Below are positions 22,130 to 32,941 of a DNA stretch of 64,000 nucleotides, piece after piece (position 1 is the stretch's first letter; each line of letters opens with the position of its first letter). A program made the position numbers and the translations under genes. The notes under the pieces are model-generated. The model saw only the letters and a program-made list of their open reading frames with translations. It was not told the origin of the DNA and ran no database searches. Source of the DNA: Diaporthe sp. PMI_573 (taxonomy: Eukaryota > Ascomycota > Sordariomycetes > Diaporthales > Diaporthaceae); the NCBI GenBank assembly GCA_021399435.1, contig JAJTUP010000046.1, positions 463,524 to 527,523 on the forward strand, read 5' to 3'.

Positions 22130-22624
22130 GGAATTCAGTCGAAAGATGATTTAATGTTTTGCAGAACAATAAAGAGGATTGCGGAATTTGAAGCGGGTTG
22201 AATGGTCCTGGCTGGGGAGCGGGATAGGGCGAGCAATCATGACACCCATTGAATGCCTGAACCGTGCCAGCCTTTCAGTTCTAGACGCCACTCATTTGTT
22301 ATACGATGTAGGAATAAACAAGTACACAGGAGAAAATTCTTTTAATGGAGCGGAATGTCTATTGTCATGGAAGGGGAACCAGAGCGGACAATCGAATGGG
22401 TGGAGGTGCCGGAGGGAAAAGACCAGAGCAAAGTAAGAGCTGACAACGAAGAGATCAATTTGAGAAGTCGCACGTATAGAGGCAATATCAGGGGGAGATC
22501 TTAGAAAGAACACTCATTACCGGATATTGAGTTAGCCCGATTTTTCATCTTGCGAGATCACTGTCATTACAAAGCTGTTTCAAAGCAATATATGATAATA
22601 ATTTTGCATTTTAATACGTCTGCA
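22130..22624. other. no recognised gene
   Basis: AT-rich 3' flank of the preceding gene; no coding signal. Confidence 0.4.
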
Positions 22625-22956
22625 ATAGTGAGCCTAGGCCTATTCTAGCCCGAACGCCAACGAGGAGTTACTGTGTTTTTTGTATTCACGAGAGCACCGA
22701 TGACGAAGAAGTGACTACAACTGGGAATTGGCCTATTAGTCGTCGAAAAGCCTTGATACACCCAGAAATTCAAGCTGACAAGGAGAAACGCCGTGCTCCA
22801 AGAGAGCCGGTTTCTGACGATGAGGTGCCCAAATCTGGGCCACATATCATGGACCTCGCTGACCCCCAATCTACGGCATCAGATCGACTCGAATTCAGGA
22901 AGATAGGCATTGCATTTGATGGCAAACAAGCCGAATTGGCCCTCGCACACGAGTGA
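22625..22956 (+). CDS. possible 3' exon of a hypothetical gene
   Basis: Not recognised. Seen: an open frame of about 110 codons without a convincing ATG at its beginning, hydrophilic and charged (EIQADKEKRRAPREPVSDDE), ending in TGA at 22954-22956. A splice acceptor-like CAATAG lies near its left edge. The first ATG in frame is at 22711. No upstream exon found. Could be a terminal exon of a decayed gene or chance. Confidence 0.3.
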
Positions 22957-23339
22957 TATTGAAGTATATGCTATAACACTATTGAAGTGGGTTAAACCAC
23001 TGGCTCTAGCGCGCTTGGATTTGCGCACCAGGCATCCTCCAGCCCTATGTGCTTAGTTACACTTTTTACCCCGGCATCCATTTTTTTTAGGTACGAACTC
23101 TTTGTCTCCGGCTGTTTCCGTCTAGCACTTTAACTTGGAGAATACTGTACTGTACAGTACAGATTACTACAGAAAATATTGTTGATTCATCATTGCCTAT
23201 ACTGTATAGCATCTAACTGATGGGTTGATTTCTGATGTAAAAGAGGGTGCTGAAAAGAAAAGAGAGCCATGGTTACTCAACTGACTAAATGAAATGGTAT
23301 GGATTAAGGATTCGCTTGTCAGGCATGTTTTCGCGAGAT
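22957..23339. other. no gene; 18-nt perfect palindrome
   Basis: AT-rich. Contains the palindrome CTGTACTGTACAGTACAG at 23145-23162. Confidence 0.5.
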
Positions 23340-23774
23340 TCAAAATTCGGAATGGGAAAAGAAATAAAAGGAACTGCGCAAGGTCTGGAGCTTCTTATAG
23401 AAGGCAGGGAATAGGATTGGAAAACGTGTTAATTGAAGTGACACACGCTCCAATGTGTTCCGCGTGATCTTCCAAATTCCGGCGGTGATATCGAATCGAT
23501 CATAGAACATGGATTCTTTAATGCTCTGGAAGGTCGAGCCCGAGGCGACGGCATCCCAGACCTTTGTTGTACCGTCGTCGTCCAGCTGGCCGGGTCGAAT
23601 GTTTGGGGCGATTCCGTAGGTCGGCACGGGAGGTTGTGGGAGGCTGTGGTACTGAGTCCGGCCAGGCGAGGTAGGCCAAAGGACTCGCCTACGCCGAGAG
23701 GATTTTGGAGCATCTTCGATTAATATTAAGGGTTGCCAATGCTTATATTTTCTCCTAGGAGTTATGCGGGGCAA
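23340..23774 (-). CDS. hypothetical protein, 144 residues, doubtful
   Basis: Not recognised. Seen: ATG at 23774, basic N-terminus (RRKYKHW, then KSSRRRRVLW), a Pro-rich middle (LPQPPVPTYGIAPNIRPGQL) and an aromatic C-terminus. No signal peptide, no clear membrane segment. An overlapping frame on the same strand is also open, and no homologous neighbour supports it. Could be a terminal exon. Confidence 0.3.
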   Translation of the reverse strand: MPRITPRRKYKHWQPLILIEDAPKSSRRRRVLWPTSPGRTQYHSLPQPPVPTYGIAPNIRPGQLDDDGTTKVWDAVASGSTFQSIKESMFYDRFDITAGIWKITRNTLERVSLQLTRFPILFPAFYKKLQTLRSSFYFFSHSEF

Positions 23775-24833
23775 TGAATGACGTCAGACATCTGCGTTAA
23801 CAACAAAGGCTCTTGAAGCGCCAATTTACATTTACGGACAAATCAAGGAAGTACATATAATACTTCTCCTACATGTAAACAAAAGACTTGGGCCAATTGC
23901 GGGCTTGACGTGTGGTTGTTTAATGTGCCACTTCACCCGACGCCAATTATGGTCGAGATCGCTACCTCTAAGTGGAGTTCCTATGACAGGATTTGATGCC
24001 ATATATATCCACAAAGTCTGGACTGCTGCGGCAAAACCAGGATGACGTTAGGCAGAAAAACCAAACTCTGCAGAGTGCTTTTGATAAGAAAAGAAAGCCC
24101 GAAGCGAATGTCTGTCCTGATAACAGGGTTGCAAAAGTACGGATTATCCTGCTTTGTACTTTTACCTGTATTGGTAGAAGTACTAACATAGTTAGGAGAA
24201 CAGGATGAAACGAGAATATGCATCCATAAAACAATAAACCTGTCAAGAATATTCCAAGAACGAGGACCTAAACCCTCTGAGTATTCTAAACCATGACTAC
24301 TCATCCTAATTGGCGAATCCTTGAACTATTTTACTATGGAAAGTCTGAGATGTGCTATCCCGGATCCACCGGACCATCGGCTTGGTCGAGCGCATTATCT
24401 CATTGGGCGAAGTGAGGTGATGTTTAAATAAGACATACAATTCTTGTAGTCTAGGCATAGCATAGGGCAATCCGCTGGAAACAAAAATAACTTTGCCATT
24501 AAACGGCGGTTAAGCCAATCGATATCGCCAGGGATATAAAAGATATCGTGGGAAAAATTGACGGCCAATCTATGATTTTGCTTTCCATACCTGACAAAGT
24601 CATGATTATGGCGCTTATAGCACCGAGTGTATGTCGCGCGGCTGTCTTTACACTAGATGATGGCATCAACCAGAGGTGCCCACGCGGGGCGGTGGGTCAC
24701 ATTACGAGTACAGTCCGTTCTGGTACCTACCTGTACAAGCACGCTTGATCTCCTACCCAGGCAAACACCAGCTATAGCGTGGGGTGTCCTGTAAAGAGGT
24801 GCCAGCGTGATAGTTCATGTTCCAGGCCAGGGC
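23775..24833. other. no recognised gene
   Basis: Low-GC sequence; an ORF at 24548-24748 (plus) is short and without features. Confidence 0.4.
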
Positions 24834-24985
24834 CAGTGATGCACCCCACGGTGCATCACTGGTGAATTTCCCGTGAATTCACCGTGAATCCATTCGTTCA
24901 CGGTGAATTCACGGTGTATTCACTGTTAATTCACCGTGTATTTATATAGTTAGGGAATCCTCCGTGAATTCTCTGTGAATTCAGG
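24834..24985. repeat. cluster of perfect inverted repeats built on GTGAATTCAC
   Basis: Seen: (1) a 13-bp perfect stem CCAGTGATGCACC with loop CCAC and its complement, 24834-24862; (2) a 14-bp perfect stem GAATTCACCGTGAA with an 8-nt loop, 24875-24910; (3) a third stem, ACGGTGTATT against AATTCACCGT, 24911-24936, one mismatch; (4) two more GTGAATTC units at 24964-24982. The unit TTCACGGTGAA recurs in both orientations. Could be the remnant of a small palindromic element or a set of binding sites. No ORF. Confidence 0.75.
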
Positions 24986-25339
24986 AGGGCATCGTTTTAC
25001 AATATTATTTTCCCATCATTATTGGTCGTGATGTCATGGACGGTTGTAAGGCATTTCGGTATCAATAAAGCATTGTTACGGAGGCGCGAAATAGATTTGA
25101 CATTTTAGGAAGAAAAGGCGCTCAGCTACCCTCCGCGGAGCTCACTATAGATTCGCCGCCAGACTCGCCAGATTCTTTAGATCCATGGAGGCAAATAATT
25201 CCACCGATCTGCTATTTCCTAGCAAATTGATCAGTATACACCGATCATATAATAACAAGGGTAGACCTTATATATTCAATTAGGGTAGAAACACTAGGCT
25301 TATCTTGGAAATCTCCTCGTCTAGACCAAGACTTTGTGG
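24986..25339. other. no recognised gene
   Basis: AT-rich, nothing seen. Confidence 0.4.
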
Positions 25340-25410
25340 ACAAGGTTGCTGGTAGTGGTGATGGTAGTCGTGGTGGTGATGGTGGTGGTGGTGGTATTCT
25401 TCGATATGGA
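25340..25410. repeat. GGT/GAT trinucleotide microsatellite
   Basis: An imperfect run of GGT with interspersed GAT and AGT triplets. On the minus strand it would read as a His or Thr run, but no gene context supports coding. Confidence 0.8.
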
Positions 25411-26894
25411 TGCCCCGAACTCCCAACGGACGGGACCTAGGTACATAAAGGTAGTCACGTGACCTCGCCACACCCAGCATCTAAAAGAATGGCTCTTGTG
25501 AGCTTCGAAGAAGCTATCCACACAATATTACCAATGACAACATATACGACGACGTCTTTTATAGTACGTATACCAAGATCAATTCCTCTGAACGGCTGTA
25601 ACAAATGAATAGCTAATCCGTCAGACAATTACTTTGCCTACTGAAATGGATGGTAGAGTCGAGTAAACAGCGATTCCCGATCTGAGTTTTCTCGTGTTAC
25701 ATTTCCAAAGTTCGGGAAATGCAGGTCCTGTATTACTGGCTCAGTGTAGTCATGGGTTTTCAGTGGAAATAAGATCGTGGGATTAGTGTACAACAAAGCA
25801 ATCGCTCATTGGAAACAGTCTATTATCCTTTCTTTCACAAGACAAATGTTTAGGTGTCTCATAATTCGTACAGACAAGCTATTGAGAAAATAGCCGCTAT
25901 ACTAGTGCAAAAGCAACGCGCTGCACTTACAAACTAGTAAGAACAACTTATATTTTCAGGACACTATTTAACACAAGCAATACGAATTTGGGGTTTGGCT
26001 ACAACAAAGGCTATGTGAAAATTAACACCGTTTTTCCCTCCACGAACTGTAAGGTGCAATGGTAAATTTCTTCGCATGGGACTTCGTCCCATACCAACCA
26101 ATACTGCATTCTGAAACATCCCGAGACTGCCAACGATAATGGGAGGAACGGATCTTCGCCAATTTCCTAAATGACAACGTCGAACTCACTCTTGTCCTTT
26201 CGTTTTTGTACCGTAGCTGCAACTACTTGTGTTACAGGCCCTGCTATAGCATTGACAACAGGGGATACCCTTACAGCTAGGTAATCAGCAAGCAGGGAAC
26301 TGGAGGAATGGCAGCTAATGATCCGTAGCAACAATATGCCTGCGAGAGCAATACCTCTGCTTTAGGATGTGTAGCGCAAACTCGATTTACTTTAAATACT
26401 GAATCCGAGACATTCAAGTCCCTCACCCCGACAGATTCTACAATCCAGTATTCTACAATCATAAGCTATTCCTCATTTAAGACTTCTACAGCATCTATGC
26501 TATATACGACGCTGGGTGCAGCGCCCGGACTGGGGAGGAATCGAAATGCATGTATGTGTACGGCGGGGCCGGGCACAATGAGATATCGACTAAGTTGCCT
26601 TTAGACGAGATGTTCTTCAAGCTAAGTAGTTGGCCCAGTGCTTGTTCTTTGGCGAGCTGAGTAGTTTATGCGTTACATTTATTTATTTGTTCAGAAAGGC
26701 CTCATAATAGCGTCTCAACTTTGAGACAATGTGAATTGTGTAACTAGAAGAACCCGAAGCTGTAGTGTCTGCCAGGATAGATCCCGCTGTTTCTACAGCT
26801 CAAACTCGGCTAGGATCATCCTCAAAATGGCCCGTAGCTCACGTAGAAGAAGCCCAACGGAAGGATCGTCGGCTGTTGAACAGATTTGACCTAC
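25411..26894. other. AT-rich stretch without a recognised gene
   Basis: No frame with recognisable content on either strand. It ends abruptly at the GC-rich fragment starting near 26895. Confidence 0.5.
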
Positions 26895-27845
26895 CGTCCT
26901 TCATCCACTCCGGGTTCTGGAGCAGGTCACGCATCGTCGCGTACGGCGCCAGCCTGGTGACGTCCACGGGCGCCGGCTTGCTGTCGAGCCCGGCCATCGG
27001 GTCGGCCGAGACGCGGCGCTCGTAGTACAGGTTGTAGGTGACGGTGACGCGGCGGCCGGCCGCGACCTCGTTCACCTCGTGCTCGCAGTCGCTGTAGAAG
27101 GCGGCCCACTGCAGGACGTCGCCGGCGGAGGCGGCGCCGTCCCAGTCGTGCGCGACCGGCTCCAGCCCGCCGTGGCGGACCGTCAGGCACCCGCCCTCGT
27201 GCGCGCTGGGCAGGCACAGCACCAGCGAGCCGAACTGGGTCTCGGCGCGCGGCGTGTCGATATGTTTCTTGAAGAAGCCCGAGGGCCCCTCGTAGATCTG
27301 GACGGAGAAAAAAAAAGCGTCAGCGATCACACACGGACAAGGCGGGGGGTTTCCGGGTTTTCCTTCGAACTCACGTTCAGCTTGTACAGCTCGGCGCGGA
27401 CGAAGCCGTCGCTCGGCGCGCACGCGGGCAGCACGCCCGCGACGTTGGGCAGCAGCAGCTGCGTGACGCGGTCGACGATGCCCAGCGCGTACGGGCACAG
27501 GTTGCTCGAGAAGCGCGCGCAGTCCATGGCGCCGGCCCGCCGCACGCTCTCGTCGAGCACGTTCTTGCCGCGGTGCCCGAAGCCGGCCGGCAGGCAGTCG
27601 CCCGCGAGGGCGTCGAGCGCCGCCGTCGTGTCCGCGTCGCCGTCGGCCACGGGGAACACCACCTTGGCCTGCGAGCCGTCGGGGCGGTCCCAGCGGATAA
27701 CGACCGCGCCGGGCTGAGGCTCGGGGACCTGCTCGGTGATGGCGGCCTCTGGCTCGGCTGCGGCCGCCTTGCCGCCCGCCGCCTTGCGCTTCTTGTCCGC
27801 CGGGCCGTCTCCGTCGACGCGGGGCGGCGACGCACAAGTACATGC
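26895..27845 (-). pseudogene. 2-oxoglutarate/Fe(II) oxygenase-like gene, truncated at both ends
   Basis: Seen: minus-strand exon 27845-27375 and exon 27297-26895 joined in phase across a 77-nt intron (GTGAGT...TCCAG). Exon 1 has a Lys/Ala-rich start (DKKRKAAGGKAAAAEPE) and then VIRWDRPDGSQAKVVFPVAD. Exon 2 has GFFKKHIDTPRAETQFGSLV, with the HxD iron-binding pair, and CEHEVNEVAAGRRVTVTYNL, with the distal His and the 2-oxoglutarate-binding Arg. Known: that order of metal and co-substrate ligands defines this oxygenase fold, so the catalytic core is present. No ATG starts exon 1 and no acceptor follows the GTAGGT at 26894, so it is a gene fragment. GC content (about 70 percent by eye) is far above both flanks. 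Confidence 0.75.
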
Positions 27846-28412
27846 AAGTTTATCCGCAAACCGCAATGGCTAGAGGCACAAAGAGATAACAGAACTGTTT
27901 ATTTGCACCTAGAAATTTAGAAGACGCGATTCTTTCCTTGAAATCGGGCGTGGCTAGCTGTGAAAGTTGTGATATGGAAAATTTGCTCAATTTAGATGGT
28001 TAAATGGTAAAGAAGTGACCTCTCTCCACACCATAGTTTGTGTGGGAGACAGGTACCCGTGACTGCGGCAACTTCCACCCCCCCCCCCGGTTGTTTCAAC
28101 CACAAAGCGTGTCAGTAGAAAAAAGGTACTTGTTTCCTAATCTCTTTATCAATATGCTTCACCTCATGTAGCCGGATCTTTTCCATTCGCCGGGGCTATG
28201 TCTGACCAGATGGGTGTGTTACTTGACCTCCAGATGGCGGTAATGGGAAATGTCGCTGGCGCTGGAATTCTCGTCTGTTGGGGATGAAAAGATATACATT
28301 TTGTTAGCAAAAAAAAACTCTATCGCTTGATAATATTTGTAGGTAGGGAAATTACATGTACGAGGATGGGGTATTTTCTGTTCAACTTGGACATGATTTT
28401 ATTATTTCTTCT
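27846..28412. other. no recognised gene
   Basis: AT-rich, with a C-run of ten near 28080. The GC drop from the oxygenase fragment is immediate. Confidence 0.5.
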
Positions 28413-29141
28413 TTAGCGCTGTGTGAGCGTCTTTGAGATGTCAACAATTGACTTCCTAGATATTGCCCCAAACCTAACGGAAGTGGTATCCGAGGAAACC
28501 CTCGGATAGTAATAGTCTAGAAAGACGAGCAACATGCCTTCTGCCTCACAGAAGCTCCAGCTTGTGAAATGGGATGTTGTCGCATGCCACCCAGCGTATA
28601 AGGAGATGCTGAAAGCGAAGCGGTTCAAAGGATGATATGAAGGCGTTCATCAAAGCCTGATCCTTGGGTCGGTGGGAGTCTAGATCAACCATGTCGAAAA
28701 GAGTGCGCTGCTTCTTCCTCTGTGGTAGCATTGGTCCGCCTCTGTTGATGTGGTGGATTTCTTCCATATGACTGTTTGCTTGACTTGTGGATGCAGCATC
28801 GTACATGTGGGTAATTGTAGCCTTCTTCGGAAGTTCTTCCGATGGCAGGCTTTGCAAAGCCAGAATCGATGACCGGAATCGTTTTTCTCGATATCGAACC
28901 CATGTTCCCATACCCATCCCGTCCGCGCTCTTTTTCTATACTTGCGTATAGAGAACCCTGCGAGGCGATTCCAATCGATGCCTTCATATCCAATGTAGTC
29001 GATCGAAGGCGATGTATCGCCGGTCGCGTCCACGCCGGGCTCTACTGAGTCAAGGTCAGGGGAGCTCTCGGGAACGCTAAAACTGGCGGATGCCCTAGAA
29101 AGGGCGACTGACGGCGCTTCGCCTCTTGCGGGTTGCGCCAT
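28413..29141 (-). pseudogene. hAT element 7 transposase, N-terminal half, frameshifted
   Basis: Seen: an ATG at 29141, Ser-rich start, then WVWEHGFDIEKND and RFWLCKACHRK (first pair of a BED-type finger); a frameshift near 28830-28890; then YDAASTSQANSHMEEIHHIN completing the finger; RTLFDMVDLDSH; FQHLLIRWVACDNIPFHKLE; another frameshift near 28545; then EGMLLVFLDYYYPRVSSDTT. It stops before any catalytic Asp block, at about 28413. The 5' leader of the element probably runs to the hAT terminus at 29513. Complementary in content to element 5, which has only the C-terminal half and the same terminus. Confidence 0.8.
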
Positions 29142-29376
29142 TTCAGAGAAGGCCAGGGCTGTCCCCGTTTTGCTATCGGCTACAAATATCTACCTCCACA
29201 ATATGGCAAGCGCGCCCAAGATATATTTCACAATCAAACGCGTCACGTAAAATGCAAAAAGAAAGTTTGGTGACACGGCCTGCAAAAAGCAATTGCGCAT
29301 TAGCGGGCACTCTTGGCCTAGCAGGCTCTCAACGTTGATTGGTCCTGGCTACAGATGTGGGGCATAGCCAAATAAT

Positions 29377-29513
29377 CAGATATCCAAATAAATCTGGGCT
29401 CTCCGATTTGATTTGATTTGAGTCAGCGCAGGGGCAATTTGATTTGATTTGATTTGGATCAATTTGATTTGATTTGAATAGATTTGGATCTGATTTATTT
29501 GTTTGCAAGTCTG
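29377..29513. repeat. hAT terminus with GATTTGATTT subterminal repeats
   Basis: Seen: 137 bp beginning CAGATATCCAAATAAATC and ending GATTTATTTGTTTGCAAGTC then TG. The right end is the complement of the terminus at 16720, and the left end matches the complement of 16845. Two readings are possible: the 5' terminus of hAT element 7, or an independent short element made only of two ends. Flanking 8-mers (CAAATAAT, GTCTACTC) do not match. Confidence 0.7.
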
Positions 29514-29838
29514 GTCTACTCTTCCCGGGTACCCCTGCTTAGATGACGACCAGCACGACGAAAGCCAGCCAATTGTGTCGTTCGGCTCATCAGCACAAGC
29601 ACCGGCAAGCTTCGCAACAAGCTCCACTTCCAGTTTCACGTCAAGCGTCAGCACTCATGGCCATGACGCCAATTCCAAGCGTACCACAGCTTCACGGAAT
29701 TCCCGAAATTCCCGCGGTTCAAAAAAGCATGGCTCAGCGAAGGATCGAACGGGTCCCCACACGGCGGAATATGTTACGTCAGCCACATTCACAACATCAG
29801 CAGAAGAGCAGCCCACTGCGACTGCAGACGAGTACTAG
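29514..29838 (+). CDS. Ser/Thr-rich hypothetical protein, C-terminal fragment
   Basis: Not recognised. Seen: an open frame entering from the hAT terminus and ending in TAG at 29836-29838. Composition is rich in Ser, Thr and Ala with a basic patch (NSKRTTASRNSRNSRGSKK). No ATG belongs clearly to it: the one at 29503 lies in the repeat. Inference: a host gene truncated on its 5' side by the hAT insertion. Confidence 0.4.
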
Positions 29839-30189
29839 ATATGGAGTGAGGGAGACGGCAACTGGTATCATATGAATGAGGATAGGTCTTGCGAGTGGTG
29901 TGGCTCTCTTCTTCGGCAGTCAGGTTCCCAGGTGTTAATGTAGTCGGTACGTCATGGGCCATTTTCGACGTAGTAGCTGGTAATGGTATTAATTGTCTTT
30001 CCTTTACACAGGAATCTTTCGACGGCGCGTTTACTTGACGCGTCGCTGGGTGACGATTGTATTGTTATTGTTACTACATGTTAAGAAATATAGCATTCTA
30101 TATAGTCTTCCACGCTTAGGAGTATCAAGAGCTAACAGCTTATCACCCAATTTTGGTCGCGGGGAGAAACCCCTGTCTAGCGTCAACGC
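29839..30189. other. no recognised gene
   Basis: AT-rich; nothing with coding character. Confidence 0.4.
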
Positions 30190-30312
30190 CAATCAACGGT
30201 TTCAATATATTGACGGCTTCTCGTGGATTGATTGATTAGATAAGCGGTGGTTCCGTTGATTGACGTTGACGTTGATTGATTTCAATATATTGATCAACGT
30301 CGTTGAAGCCGT
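30190..30312. repeat. TTGATTGACGTTGA-type short repeats
   Basis: Seen: repeated units GTTGATTGA, GACGTTGACGTTGATTGA and TTTCAATATATTGA in both orientations. This resembles the subterminal zone of another small DNA transposon. It cuts the end of the membrane-protein gene on its right. Confidence 0.6.
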
Positions 30313-30822
30313 TGATTGATGGTCCACCCTGGTCAGGATTGGCATTGCGGGCTCGCTGCACCATGACTGCGAAGGCAAGCGTGGGGGCCAGAGGAAGCAG
30401 GGCGACAGAAATCCACCATTTTGCACTTGAGAATCGCTTGTTGTATTCGCCATTGTGCGTTCCATTGCCTAGATGATATGCGGACCTTGACCACCAGGCA
30501 AAATTCGTGAGAAGGAAACTTGCCCACGTGTTGAGGACGTGCGTGAGACTGACGCTGTAGAACATCTTCAAAATAATGATTGGCGAGGGGCGGAACGATC
30601 TTCGTCGACTCGAATTGATTGTTCGAGCAGCGAATATATACATGCTAACCTGCCTGCCCAGGTGCTTGGGCGTTGATACTTTGGGAGGCCTACGATGAGG
30701 ATCTTGGCCAAAATCTGAGAGTACCCGCGTCTGGGCTCTGAGAAGCGAAGCGGGATGGTTCCCAAGATCCCGCGCTTTCCCAGTGCGATATCGTGGTCAG
30801 TAATCCTTGCCATAATTTCCAC
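30313..30822 (-). CDS. hypothetical membrane protein, 3' end lost
   Basis: Not assigned. Seen: a minus-strand first exon from an ATG at 30822 or 30810 reads ITDHDIALGKRGILGTIPLR; after what appears to be an intron, a second part reads MFYSVSLTHVLNTWASFLLT and, after a hydrophilic loop, KWWISVALLPLAPTLAFAVM, each with a hydrophobic core long enough to span a membrane. The frame then runs into the TTGATTGA repeats at about 30310, which supply the last codons and the stop. The exact splice sites are not certain (a GTAGGC and a later AAG are candidates). Inference: a two- or three-span membrane protein gene truncated at its 3' end by a small transposon. Confidence 0.45.
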
Positions 30823-31502
30823 CCTTTTCTTTGTGCCGGCGGTCCGGTTCAGGGTACGTTGAACTTGGGACGAATGCCCACATTATTGTGCAGGACACTA
30901 GTGCGGCTGCAACTCGGTCATGCAATAGACCTATTTCGGTATTCATGGAGCCCTTCTATTCAATAAAACCCCAGTTAGTCGACCAGGTCTCACCTCATTT
31001 CATCTTGAATAATAAGATATGCATTAAGCACATTAGTTGCTCCTTCCACACAGATACTCCGGGACCTTGCCAACATCCGCAGGGACAGACACGAGTTTTA
31101 GATGGTCAGTTTTACATCACGGTGGCTCACGGTAAGCATGGCTAGCCCCTTACCACTGCGAGCAAACCCCGTCCTGGCCAACTTTGTATGGGGCAGGTCA
31201 AGGAATTCAGAATGCTGTGCCTCCAAAAAGGGTAAGTCTCCTTTTGGCAATTGTACAAGGAAAGCCGCATGTGGCAATGGTGAGGATTCGGATGTGCCTT
31301 AGCTGCAGATATTGAAACTGAATTTCATCATGTACTGTGGGAAGGTCGCGTCAGGAGTCATTCCCGAATGCGAAAGGTGCAAGCCCCTCTATGACCCAGC
31401 CCACCGAGCTCGTCTAGCCCAATTTTCCAGTCTGTCACAGAAATGAAAGAATCCATGAGCCTGAGTTGCCGGCTACCTTACATCCCTTTCTGTCTCAGCT
31501 AA
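30823..31502. other. no recognised gene
   Basis: Short frames only on the plus strand; nothing identifiable. Confidence 0.4.
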
Positions 31503-31792
31503 CTAAGTGCTGGGTTTCACCTCCTTATCTGACAATGCCTGCTTGACGCGGGCGAGTTCAGCTTCAGACTCGGTGCACTCGTTTTCCAAATTCTCGACTT
31601 GTCGTTTTAGATGCCTTATGATTTCTAATCTGCTAACGCGAATGTTACTGATGAATGACAATGGAGACCCAGCGCATATATCACTCACCCGTTTATTTTA
31701 CCCGCCTCGTCCAATTCCGCGCTGGTTAGCCTTTTGGCAGTTTCTGAGGGCTTCATATTCTCGAACTGCTTGGCTGCTTCCGAATAATCCAT
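31503..31792 (-). CDS. small spliced coiled-coil protein
   Basis: Not recognised by name. Seen: exon 1 31792-31689 starts MDYSEAAKQFENMKPSETAK; a 59-nt intron with GTGAGT and GCAG ends (31688-31630); exon 2 31629-31503 continues in phase and reads IIRHLKRQVENLENECTESE, a heptad-like pattern with hydrophobic residues every three or four positions, then a short tail. Total about 76 residues. The second half is very likely a coiled coil. The clean phase across a canonical intron supports a real gene; it could still be the tail of a longer one. Confidence 0.55.
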
Positions 31793-31983
31793 ATTCCAGT
31801 CAGCAAATTGTGCAAATTTGTGATTTCAGAGGTAATCAGCCTAGTACGGATGGGAATCACTATTTTATTAATCAAACAATCTTGACTGCAGATATGTCAA
31901 ACGGGAAAAGAAGCAGACTGACCTTTCAGGCGCGACCCACTTCTCAGAATCGATCGAGCAAGTCCCCTGAATGATTTCGCAAC

Positions 31984-32328
31984 TTACCACCGCAAATTTT
32001 CATTGCTATTGCTTGGCGACGTGGGGAGCAAGTGATCCATCCTCGAGATGAGTGAGCTACCAGCCCAGCGTTGAACGAACCCTGCGTCATACCTAGGTAC
32101 CCAGCCATCGTGGGCAAGGCCCAGGAGACACCACCGAGAGCAAGTGGTGGGGGCCAGGATCACCGGCCGTCTTGTACTTCGACCTGCGACGGTGTACCAG
32201 TGCCAGTGGTACTTTCCTGGGTCCACCGCGGGCAACCTGCCGTCTTTCTCGTTTATCATCGCTTTGAAGAAAATACGAGCGTACCGGCAAGGATCCTCGC
32301 TGGCTTTGAAGATGTACATTGACGTCAA
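31984..32328 (-). CDS. hypothetical protein, 114 residues, doubtful
   Basis: Not recognised. Seen: ATG at 32328, reading MYIFKASEDPCRYARIFFKA and then GKYHWHWYTVAGRSTRRPVI, ending at TAA 31984. The overlapping plus-strand frame (32144-32635) is also open, so coding on this strand is a judgement from composition only. Just upstream on the same strand, 32500-32380 reads KTTLMAWVTVALRLGILVSS, a possible membrane segment, which might belong to the same gene. Confidence 0.3.
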   Translation of the reverse strand: MTSMYIFKASEDPCRYARIFFKAMINEKDGRLPAVDPGKYHWHWYTVAGRSTRRPVILAPTTCSRWCLLGLAHDGWVPRYDAGFVQRWAGSSLISRMDHLLPTSPSNSNENLRW

Positions 32329-32941
32329 AGAAAGTCACAGTAGCCTGCCCCTTCTAATCGGTACATCTTGGATTGCATCTCACAGCTCAGGGAACCAACA
32401 TCCGTGGAAAGCCTGGGCGCGTGATGACACCAGAATGCCTAGCCGTAAGGCGACGGTGACCCATGCCATCAGGGTGGTCTTAGCACAAGTCTCGACCTCA
32501 TCAGTTTCACCGTGCAATGCAGGCATGCAGGCCCAGCCACAAGCCCTGGGGATGCAGTTTGCTCGTGGTGACGTGTCTACGGGGAGGGGTTCCGTCCAGG
32601 GCCGGCGGGAAGGGAGCGTTGCTTCTGTAGGATGATGCACTTGCCTCTCCGAATCCATTTGCTTCTGTGGTCGGTCAACGCTGCCAAGACGCCATGAAAG
32701 TCCGATACGATTGAAGGATCGCACGAGACACAAACCGTGCACCCAAGAATTGGGCTGTTGCATGACTGAGGAAAGGACATTCACGAGTTCCTAATTTACA
32801 TCTTCCCAATCTTGACTTGCTTTTTTCTATTCCGATCACTTGCCCCCCTCCGAGACACGCGTCCATGATGGGCTAGGACATAGGGTGGGGGCCCTGCTAC
32901 GGAGACGCCAGGAGCGGCATTTTGCACGTCGAAGAAGCATA
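32329..32941. other. no certain gene
   Basis: Minus-strand frame 32784-32380 contains one hydrophobic segment near its end but no recognisable domain. Confidence 0.3.

Noticed and set aside
24834..24985. CRISPR-like array
   Set aside because: Units are palindromic and irregularly spaced without unique spacers, and this is fungal DNA.
26927..27866. Long overlapping ORFs on both strands in the GC-rich block (for example 27079-27717 plus, 27377-27859 minus)
   Set aside because: GC-rich DNA keeps several frames open; only the frame with the HxD and His/Arg blocks and a phased intron is credible.
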